From Ostreococcus lucimarinus CCE9901 (lineage: Eukaryota > Chlorophyta > Mamiellophyceae > Mamiellales > Bathycoccaceae), in the NCBI RefSeq assembly GCF_000092065.1, contig NC_009362.1, positions 186,001-250,000 of the forward strand: a stretch of 64,000 bases of DNA. The letters are read 5' to 3'. The notes below the pieces were generated by a model. That model was not told the origin of the DNA. It did no database searches and was given only the letters and a program-made list of their open reading frames with translations. Below are positions 55,589 to 63,253 of the stretch, piece after piece; within the stretch, counting starts at the first letter, position 1; each line of letters begins with the position of its first letter. The translations under genes were made by a program, and so were the position numbers.

Positions 55589-58500
55589 CTAACCTCGCGA
55601 CGGCGCGGCCGCTGGGAATACGCGCGTCAGGCGGTAGACTTTCATCGAGACCTCGTTGATCTCGTGCGAACTAGCGCTCCATTTAAATGGGTTCATCATC
55701 TCAGTCGAAACGCGCACGATGCCGCACACGACAAACGTGAGCAAGCCCACGGGCACCGCCACCGCCACGCCGTACGAATGAATAAACGCGAGCGGCGACG
55801 TGAGCACAAAGACATAACAGAGCAAGTACACGGAGTACATGTAGAAGGGCGGGATCGGAGTGCTGACGATCGTTTCGCAGTTTGTCCACGCATCGAGGAT
55901 GCAGTCGATATCGTGGTAGATGCGGTAAAGTCTCTGTTCGTTGTTGACTTGACTCTTTGGGAGCGAACGCATCGCGCGCTTCAATTCGCCGCTGCACTTA
56001 CTGACACGAAACGCAGGCGCGATACCAGCGTAGGCGTTTCGCTGCTCTGCATTCATAAGATCTTTTGTCGATGGAGCGCCAAAGAAATCGTCATCGAGTA
56101 CGGTGTTGGGTGTCAACTCTTCCTTTGGTCGGAAAGTCGAGGGATATCCTACTCGAGACTCTCGAATCGATTGACGAGCGAAAGCCATGAGCGAGTTTAA
56201 CATGCTCAGCATCTTCGCGTGTGCCGCGCAATCTTCGTCAGTTTCAGACGATTGAAATGCAGTGTTCAGTTCAATGACCAAGTCTCTCCCGTAATCGATC
56301 AAGTTGTCCAAATATTCACGAGCGGTGTAGTAGCGCGTGTACGTCAAATTCAGCAAATGGGCGATGCAAAAGCCCAACACTGGGACGGCGATAGTATGAC
56401 CTTCGGGCGTGATCAATGTCTTGCATTGTCCGGTGGTGTAAAGCTCATCTTTGTCACAGACGGCTTCGGATAGGAAGTACAAGCCCATGGCGGCGGCGCA
56501 AGCGGCAAATATGAAAGGAAGCGTCGGCAAGATGAGCGTCCCACGTAGAGACACGAACTCGGTGAAAATACCAAATTTGCCACTCCTGAAGCTTCGTTGC
56601 TTCGGGAACGTCCACCCGGCCGGCATTTCGCGATCATAAGTCCAAGCAGGAGCGACCGCAGTCTGATCGACTTTTTGTCTCACTTCTTCGTAGCACTCCT
56701 TCCCAACGTCTAGGCGTTTTTCCTCGACTCGCTTCACCAAGAGAGAGATTTCCGCTTTGAGCTCATCGCTTTCTGCCAAGCTTTCGTGCGTGTGCGCACA
56801 AGATTTCCACAGAGATTGGCCCATTACGATTAAATCGTTTGAGCACATGACATCGCGCGTGAAAGGCTCTTCAAGGAGACCGGCTATGTCGATCATTCCA
56901 TACAGTGTCAAGGCAAGAATGCCGAGCGGTAGCCACGTCATGTACGTGAAGGCCACGACGATGACGCTTGCGGTCGCAAACATCCACAAAAAGAGTACAA
57001 TGTTGATCAAATGTTTCAACGAGTATGGTGCTCTCGTGTTCCTTGCGCGGGTACAACGAGAAAACGCGTGCAGAGCGGTTTGCATGCTATTCGCCATCAT
57101 CGCTGCCCCACGATTAGTTATGCATCCAGAGCTTCGGGCGGTCTCTACTTCCGCAAGAAGACGAGCGGCGATCGTAGCGACGCGTTCTTCTGAAGACGCG
57201 TCGAACAGTTTGAGGAAACTATTTTTGCCTTCTTCATCGAGAAGCGCACCCAGTAGTGATTCAGCGTCTTCATCGTAAAAGAGAGTGTGGGCGTCGCTCA
57301 GTTTCGTTTTCGTCTCGCCGTGGGCGAGATCCTTATTCAAGCTCTGACGCATGCTTGCAAAAAGTGCACAGCTCAAACGAAGAACTGCATATCGAGCTTT
57401 GCGAACAGCTTTAGCGGAGTTATCTTTGATTGGCTTCCCCGCCCTAGAAAGCTCGCGCAAGTGCGCGCAGGCTTGGATGTTGAGCGTGTACAACGAGTAC
57501 AGGAGATCGTAAATCCCCGTCTTTGCCTCGTAAAATACTCGAAACGCAAAGAAGAATCGATAGACAACCGCAAACATTGTCATACGTCCAATTATAGAAA
57601 CAGCTGCGGGCGCAAACACGACGTCGCACATCCTGTGGTCCGTAACGTCGTCGCCACAAAACTCAAGTTTGTAAAACTGCGCGCCAACGCCTATGAACAT
57701 CATGACGAACATCATCGGCCAAATATGTGGGAATACGGTGTTTCTCAATCGAAACAAGTACGAAAAGTACGACGAAGTCGAATCCACGCCACGTTGACGT
57801 CGTACTGCCTCCCAAACTGTGAGATCTCTCAGGGCTTTGGGGGCGGCCGCGCCGCTCAGAACGAGAGCATCCACGCCCGAGTGTGTTGTTTCTTCAGCAT
57901 CGCCGACGGCGCGCGCACATTTTTCATGAATGGCGATAGTCTCAGTGTACAGTGCCCAGCCAACTTTCGTTAAGTCGTGTTTAGGATCTTCCCAGCCGAA
58001 AGGATCAGCCAACAAACTCCCCAGCTCTGCGATTCCAAATAGCGATAGAGTCACCAACATTGACGGCACGACGGCGAGCCATTTGTACGAGGTGATGAAC
58101 ACAAACGGAGAAGAAAGTGCGAAGAAGAAGACGACAAAGTTCATCAAATGGATGAAAGCAAAAGGCATCGAGCTTGAGACGATTCGTTCAATATCAGCGA
58201 CCGCATTCACGCACGCCTCTATTCGACCGAGCATCTCGAATGCGCTGCGTTCGGAGATGTGTCCGAGGCGACGGCGTTCGTCAATGATGGCGATCATCTT
58301 CGACGCGCAGCACCCAACTCGCGCTCTATAATCACATTTTAAATAGCGAGCTTTTTCAGCATCTGTGAGCATAACCGATAGTGACGGCCAGCCTCGAGGA
58401 TCATCAATCATCTCTTCATCGGTAGGCGACAACTTCTTCAACGTGAAAGGCTCGACGCCGTGGCGACGCTCACGAACGGCTTGCCGCATGAACGCCATAA

Positions 58501-61375
58501 GCACGCATGATAACCGACGAATCTCCGTGACATCATCGTTAATTTCTTGCTCCAGCTCAGGAGATGATCTCCGATTCAGAGATCGCATCATCGTGCACGC
58601 ACCAAGGTTGAGACAACGCAAGCTGTTCACCATCACGCCAACCAAGCCTTTGCCGTCGTAATATCGCGAGTAAGAGAACATAAGCCTGAAAACGAGGGTG
58701 AAGCCGATTATAGAACCGCTCATAACGTGTGCTTTGTCATCAAACGTGAAACTGCATTGCGTCACATTCGAAACCGAACTCCCACACCAATGAATTTTCA
58801 AGAAGTTTGCGAGTACGGATACTGCGCCAGTCAATGCAATTTGAAGCGCAATCTGCGGCACGACTGTGTTTCGCACGTGAAACACGCATGAGACGAAAGA
58901 CCAACCCGTGCGTAGCGCCTGCATGTTCTTTATGGCACCTGTTTTAAATTCTTTCTCGTAGTTTGAGATATTCTTGACGCGGATGGAAGGTGCCGCCAGG
59001 AGTGACTTTTTACTCCGGTTTGCGCCGAGGCTCTCCCTGTAGAGGCCGCCAGCTGTGCTCAAATGATCGCCCAGAATCTTGGCTTCATCCATGAGTTTCA
59101 CCCATGTATCGTCACTGCCTCGCATCTTCATCGCGAACGCACCAAGTCGTTCATGACGAGTAAACATGCGCGAACCCATTCCGCTCAGATCGTGGCGCGG
59201 ACCGGTCCAACTGAACGGCTCCATCATACTTGTGGAAGTCTCGGCGATACCATAAAACGCGAGTGCGACGAGTATCACTGGCACGCTCGTGATCCACTGG
59301 TAGCTCACACTCAAAACAAACGGCATAGTGAAGACATAGAAGAATAGTAAAACTTGCAGCAAGTGTCGAAAACGGTTCGGCACCGGCGTCGACACGACTC
59401 GCATCAAGCCTTGCATCGCCTGCAGCGAGTTGCATACTTTTCGGTAGGCCTCAGCGCTAAAGCGCTCAGTCATAGCGCCTGATCGACCGTATTCTTCAAA
59501 AATTGCGTTTAGTCTCATCCCTACCCACGTCGGGAACGCATGCACGGGTAGAGATTTCAATTCAGGGTGCTCCGATTCTCGAACCAAATCGCAGAGTTTA
59601 CACGCGCCGCCAAACTTGTCCATCGTTAAAATATCATCGAGCTTGACTGTATTTCCCGATGGATCACGACTTATAAGCTCTCGCACGGCGATTCTCGCGA
59701 AGCCATACATGACGTTCGACAAACGCTGCACTTCTCTTGCGTCCGCTTCGACCGCACTCAGGTCGTCATTTTTTGCCGTCGTGAAAATCGCCGAGCACGC
59801 CGTCAACGAACGCAGACTGTTCTGCATACTGACAACCAACTTTTTGGAAGAAATGAAACGCTCGTACCCCCAATCAGTGTTAATGACGAGTAAGAGCGAA
59901 ATAGGCATCGCCAGTATACGATGGGCAGAGAGATCAAACGTCACAAGGCACTGCGACGAGTCAGTGACGTTCCAACCGCACACGAGTATCTTCAGCAACT
60001 GCGCGCCGATACCGACGACGGCCGCGAGGCCAATTTGACGGCCGATGTGAGGAAGCGTAGTCTTTTCCCAAGCAAAGCAATCGATCACGAACCAAAACGG
60101 ATTGCGCCATCTCCGGTAATTCATTGAATCTACCGATAGCGGTTCGTCGTCCACGTCGATGCCGACTACGTCTTTGCTCATCTTGAACGCATCCATCTCC
60201 CGTTCGATTCTTCGAGCTATGACATTCAGGGGGTGAGCCGGAAGCACCCATTTGAATGGATCTTCCAGTGTGCTCGCAATCTCATTGACGCCGTAAAATA
60301 ACCACGCAAGTGTCGCGCTCACGAGCGGCGTTCGCCAATCCATGAGCGAACTGAGCGCAAACGGCGCGGAGAAGATGAACGCGAATAGCAACACCGTCAC
60401 GGTATGAGAGTACTGTTTCGGTGTCGGTGTTTCGATTATCAGCATAGCCTGTCGATAAGCGTCGAGCGCGCGTTGAGACTCGCGAAATGCCTCCATCGCG
60501 GCGCGTTCGCTCAAAACGCCCGCGCGGTGCATGGTTTCGATGCGAGTCAGCGCGTCAATCATAACCGCATCCGGACGATTCTCGACCGCCAACTTCGCGT
60601 ACTCTGTACGTTCGTCACGTTTAGTGAGATTGGAAACGTTCGGAGTGCCGTCGTCATCGCGGTGGAGCAAAGACTCGGTCGAAACGTCGCGCTTGCCGCC
60701 GCGAACGCCGGCGTCGACGACGCCGAATCGCGATTCGCGCAAAGCTTGTCGCATGAACGCGAACGTCAAGTTGCACAATCGACGAATTTCACTCTGAAGC
60801 TCTTCTATCGTCGTCGGCGTATGGTGATCTTTGCTCGAAAACATGGACGCGATCGACCCCGACGCCGGTTCCCGCGCCTCGACGTCCGTCACCGAGGCGA
60901 GATTTCGCAGCGCGTCCTTCACGTCAATCATCGCGAATTTCCCATCCTCGAACCGCCTAAACGCCTGCACCGCGCGAAACACCAGCAAGAACGACAGCAC
61001 CGCCGACACCGCGTAGTGCGCTTCGATCGTAAAAGCGTACCGACACGTCGTCGAGTACCGCTGCGTCTCGTCGCACGCCGACAGTTTCAACCACTGCGCG
61101 CCCGCGCCGACCACTCCCGCCAGCGCGATCTGCGGCGTCACCCTCGACACGCACGCCATCCAGAGCGACACCAAAAACCCGAGCCTCCGCTCGAGATCTC
61201 GCGCGTCGCGCGCGCGTCGCGTCGCCGTCGCGCCCTTCCCGCGTTCGCCCCCTTCCTCGCGCGTCTCGCCGCGTCCAATCCATCGCGTCGTCGCCTCCCC
61301 GTCCCGCGTCGTCGTCGTCGCCGGCGCCGCGTCCCGCACCGCGTCGCGCGCCTCGCCCTCGCGTCCCGTCACCAT
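55589..61375 (-). CDS. Giant protein with five tandem bestrophin-type channel domains
   Basis: One intronless frame encodes 1928 residues made of five consecutive bestrophin/UPF0187-like domains (about 65-395, 425-740, 825-1140, 1200-1520, 1597-1910). Each repeats the same landmarks in order: a TM1 proline motif (TPQI, LPHI, VPQI, FPHI, LPTL), a Cys-x9/10-Cys pair in the TM1-TM2 loop, a TM2 neck with a following basic/aromatic patch (e.g. GFTLVFRLMFSYSRYYDGK), cytosolic helices with MRQAxRE-type text, a TP-P motif before TM3, and a final [E/D]PF segment after TM4 (EDPFKW, MEPFSW, ADPFGW, EEPFTR, MNPFKW). Bestrophins are normally homopentameric anion channels, so this chain may fold as a single-molecule pentamer. 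The acidic Ca2+-clasp of animal BEST1 is not apparent. The first ATG is at 61373-61375; only TTG lies upstream. The N-terminal ~64 residues are polar and not a clear transit peptide. Confidence 0.92.
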   Translation of the reverse strand: MVTGREGEARDAVRDAAPATTTTRDGEATTRWIGRGETREEGGERGKGATATRRARDARDLERRLGFLVSLWMACVSRVTPQIALAGVVGAGAQWLKLSACDETQRYSTTCRYAFTIEAHYAVSAVLSFLLVFRAVQAFRRFEDGKFAMIDVKDALRNLASVTDVEAREPASGSIASMFSSKDHHTPTTIEELQSEIRRLCNLTFAFMRQALRESRFGVVDAGVRGGKRDVSTESLLHRDDDGTPNVSNLTKRDERTEYAKLAVENRPDAVMIDALTRIETMHRAGVLSERAAMEAFRESQRALDAYRQAMLIIETPTPKQYSHTVTVLLFAFIFSAPFALSSLMDWRTPLVSATLAWLFYGVNEIASTLEDPFKWVLPAHPLNVIARRIEREMDAFKMSKDVVGIDVDDEPLSVDSMNYRRWRNPFWFVIDCFAWEKTTLPHIGRQIGLAAVVGIGAQLLKILVCGWNVTDSSQCLVTFDLSAHRILAMPISLLLVINTDWGYERFISSKKLVVSMQNSLRSLTACSAIFTTAKNDDLSAVEADAREVQRLSNVMYGFARIAVRELISRDPSGNTVKLDDILTMDKFGGACKLCDLVRESEHPELKSLPVHAFPTWVGMRLNAIFEEYGRSGAMTERFSAEAYRKVCNSLQAMQGLMRVVSTPVPNRFRHLLQVLLFFYVFTMPFVLSVSYQWITSVPVILVALAFYGIAETSTSMMEPFSWTGPRHDLSGMGSRMFTRHERLGAFAMKMRGSDDTWVKLMDEAKILGDHLSTAGGLYRESLGANRSKKSLLAAPSIRVKNISNYEKEFKTGAIKNMQALRTGWSFVSCVFHVRNTVVPQIALQIALTGAVSVLANFLKIHWCGSSVSNVTQCSFTFDDKAHVMSGSIIGFTLVFRLMFSYSRYYDGKGLVGVMVNSLRCLNLGACTMMRSLNRRSSPELEQEINDDVTEIRRLSCVLMAFMRQAVRERRHGVEPFTLKKLSPTDEEMIDDPRGWPSLSVMLTDAEKARYLKCDYRARVGCCASKMIAIIDERRRLGHISERSAFEMLGRIEACVNAVADIERIVSSSMPFAFIHLMNFVVFFFALSSPFVFITSYKWLAVVPSMLVTLSLFGIAELGSLLADPFGWEDPKHDLTKVGWALYTETIAIHEKCARAVGDAEETTHSGVDALVLSGAAAPKALRDLTVWEAVRRQRGVDSTSSYFSYLFRLRNTVFPHIWPMMFVMMFIGVGAQFYKLEFCGDDVTDHRMCDVVFAPAAVSIIGRMTMFAVVYRFFFAFRVFYEAKTGIYDLLYSLYTLNIQACAHLRELSRAGKPIKDNSAKAVRKARYAVLRLSCALFASMRQSLNKDLAHGETKTKLSDAHTLFYDEDAESLLGALLDEEGKNSFLKLFDASSEERVATIAARLLAEVETARSSGCITNRGAAMMANSMQTALHAFSRCTRARNTRAPYSLKHLINIVLFLWMFATASVIVVAFTYMTWLPLGILALTLYGMIDIAGLLEEPFTRDVMCSNDLIVMGQSLWKSCAHTHESLAESDELKAEISLLVKRVEEKRLDVGKECYEEVRQKVDQTAVAPAWTYDREMPAGWTFPKQRSFRSGKFGIFTEFVSLRGTLILPTLPFIFAACAAAMGLYFLSEAVCDKDELYTTGQCKTLITPEGHTIAVPVLGFCIAHLLNLTYTRYYTAREYLDNLIDYGRDLVIELNTAFQSSETDEDCAAHAKMLSMLNSLMAFARQSIRESRVGYPSTFRPKEELTPNTVLDDDFFGAPSTKDLMNAEQRNAYAGIAPAFRVSKCSGELKRAMRSLPKSQVNNEQRLYRIYHDIDCILDAWTNCETIVSTPIPPFYMYSVYLLCYVFVLTSPLAFIHSYGVAVAVPVGLLTFVVCGIVRVSTEMMNPFKWSASSHEINEVSMKVYRLTRVFPAAAPSRG
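55646..56587 (-). other. Bestrophin domain 5 of 5
   Basis: Residues ~1597-1910. Pro1617 lies in TLILPTLPFIF, the Cys pair is 1640/1651 with one extra residue, the neck is GFCIAHLLNLTYTRYYTARE (Phe1669, His1673), and the end motif is RVSTEMMNPFKW. It is the most divergent copy. Confidence 0.82.
56816..57778 (-). other. Bestrophin domain 4 of 5
   Basis: Residues ~1200-1520. Pro1216 lies in TVFPHIWPMM, the Cys pair is 1240/1250, the neck is FAVVYRFFFAFRVFYEAK (Phe1268, Tyr1272), and the end motif is MIDIAGLLEEPF. Confidence 0.86.
57956..58903 (-). other. Bestrophin domain 3 of 5
   Basis: Residues ~825-1140. Pro840 lies in TVVPQIALQIA, the Cys pair is 864/874, the neck is GFTLVFRLMFSYSRYYDGK (Phe892, Phe896), and the end motif is GIAELGSLLADPFGWEDP. 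This is the most canonical copy. Confidence 0.9.
59156..60103 (-). other. Bestrophin domain 2 of 5
   Basis: Residues ~425-740. Pro442 lies in TTLPHIGRQIG, the Cys pair is 466/476, and the neck is SLLLVINTDWGYERFISSKK (Leu494, Ile498), lacking the FR pair of domains 1 and 3. The end motif is IAETSTSMMEPFSW. Confidence 0.88.
60191..61183 (-). other. Bestrophin domain 1 of 5
   Basis: Residues ~65-395. Pro81 lies in SRVTPQIALAG, the Cys pair is 101/111, the neck is SFLLVFRAVQAFRRFEDGK (Phe129, Phe133, then Arg134), and the end motif is EIASTLEDPFKW. Confidence 0.88.
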
Positions 61376-61670
61376 CGCGATTCGCGTCGTCTCGACGCCG
61401 CGCGTCGTCGCGCGACGTCGACGTTCGTTACCGCGAACGAACAATCACGCGCGACGCGCGCGATCGTCCGCGCGCGCGTCCGCGCGCGTCGTCCGCGCGC
61501 CCTCGCGCGCGCGTTCGACGCGTCGAATTTTGCTTCGCCCGCGTCGCCGTCGCGACGCGCGTCGTCGCCGTCGCCGCGATGTGCCGCGGCGTCGTTCGCG
61601 CGTCGCGACGGCGCGGGCGTTACGGCGCGCGCGTCGGGAGACGAGCGGACGCGACAGCGCGCCGCGCGCG
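61376..61670. promoter_or_regulatory. Bidirectional promoter, bestrophin / snurportin
   Basis: These 295 bp of CGCG- and CGTC-rich DNA separate the two divergent ATGs. Frames through it give only Arg/Ala repeats. No defined element was recognised. Confidence 0.5.
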
Positions 61671-61857
61671 ATGCCCGCGCGCGCGCCGACGCGCGACGGG
61701 AAATTCGCGCGATCGCGCGGCGCGTACACCGCGCGCCGGCGCGCGGCGACGCTCGAGCGACAGCGCGCGGCGAAGCGCGACGCGCTCGCCGTCGCGCGCG
61801 CCGTCGCGCGCGTCGCGACGCGACGCGACGGCGCGACGCGCGACGCGCGCGGTGCGC

Positions 61858-61897
<40 letters not shown>

Positions 61898-63083
61898 CGA
61901 TGGCCGCGGCGCGACGGACGCGGCGCGCGACGACGACGCGAGAGACGCGAGAGACGACGAAGACGCGAGAGACGACGCGAGAGACGACGCGGACGTCGTC
62001 GCGCAGCCGGAGTGGATGTGGGACGACGCGCCGGATGATTTTCGCGAGCGGTGGTACGCGCGCGCGCGACCGCGCGGGACGCGGTGCGTGGTGGTGGCGA
62101 CGCGGGGACGAACGACGGCGCGGAGCGCGCGGGACGGGACGACGCTGCGGACGTTTCAATCGGGATTGCCGGGAGGGAGCGCGCGGACGAGTCGAGGGCG
62201 GAGCGGGGAGTGCTTTTGCATACTCGATTGCGTGTTCGCGGAGGATGAGCGGGCGAGGAATGAGACGGGCGGGCGAGGGAAGGAGGCGGCGACGGCGAAC
62301 GCGCGAGGCGCGTATCACGTGTTGGACGTCATGGCTTGGAACGGGGCGGCGATGTACGATTGCGACGCGGAGTTTCGGTTTTTCTGGGCGCACACGCGAT
62401 TGACGGAGGAGTGCGACGCGTGTGAGGCGCCGAACGCGGCGCTGGGGAGAGACTTCGCGTTCGTCCCGACGCCGTGGTACGAGTGCGACGTCGACGGCGT
62501 CTCGAGAGCGTACGCGGGAGATATCGGTACCGAGATCGATGGGTTGCTGTTTTACCACAAAGAGGCGGCGTACGAAAATGGCGCGACGCCGCTCGTGTTG
62601 GCGTGGCGCGATGCGAAGACGTCGGCGTTTTTCACGCGCGACGAAGGCGCGGCGACGGTGCTCTCGCGCGCGGGCGTCGTCCTCCCGGGAGACCCCACCG
62701 CGGCGCAAATCATCACCTTGACGAAGTCGAGCGACGGAAGATTCTTCGTCACCGGTGACGATGAGCCAATGGTCATCGCCGCCGTGGATGCGGTACCGCG
62801 GGCGTCGGAGAAAGTCGCCGCGCCCGCGACGCTCGAGCCGGGCCGCTCGGGCCGTTTTCTCGTCGGTCCGTCGGGATTCGACGTCGACGTCGAAACCGCG
62901 CACGTGCGAAGCGCTGACTTGCACTATCTCGGTCCGAAACCACCGAAGCGACGCGGTGTCGATCGCGCGGACGCGCTTTCGAAGATCCTCTTCAACGCTC
63001 GAGCGCGAACGGCGCCGCTCGGCATCGACGCTCTGTTGTCCGCCGCCGCCGCGGACGCCCCCATGACCGATCACGCGCGTTGA
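61671..63083 (+). CDS. SNUPN: Snurportin-1, m3G-cap snRNP import adaptor
   Basis: The 470-residue product carries an Arg-rich importin-beta-binding-like helix near the N-terminus (YTARRRAATLERQRAAKRDA), a run of 11 Asp residues and further Asp/Arg repeats, and then the trimethylguanosine-cap-binding domain. That domain matches human snurportin: QPEWMWDDAPDDFRERWYAR, CVVVATRGRTTARSARDGTT, FQSGLPGG, HVLDVMAWNGAAMYDCDAEF and DGLLFYHKEAAYENGATPLV. Trp115 or Trp117 and the Trp of LVLAWRDA correspond to the two tryptophans that sandwich the cap. It imports spliceosomal snRNPs to the nucleus through importin beta. The start is the ATG at 61671; a TTG further upstream also opens the frame. Confidence 0.93.
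61860..61892. repeat. (GAC)n run coding poly-Asp in snurportin
   Basis: A pure 33-bp trinucleotide run encodes about 11 aspartates between the importin-binding helix and the cap-binding domain. Confidence 0.92.
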
Positions 63084-63253
63084 ACACGTCGACGATCCGA
63101 CACAGTCGTACTAGTTTTAGCTTGTCATCGCTAGCGTTCATCTTAGGGAAACGTCGCGCTCGCGTCGCCTTCTGCAAAACTCGTCGCGCTCGCGTCCCGC
63201 TCGCGCTCCCGCGAACGCCTCTCCCGCGCGCGTCGCCGCACTTCGCCGCGCCC

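Noticed and set aside
60404-62038. 544-codon plus-strand ORF crossing the bestrophin start and the promoter
   Set aside because: It spans two real genes and a promoter in a third frame and is Arg-rich throughout.
61620-63074. 484-codon minus-strand ORF opposite snurportin
   Set aside because: Arg/Val/Ser low-complexity antisense shadow; the plus strand encodes a clear cap-binding domain.
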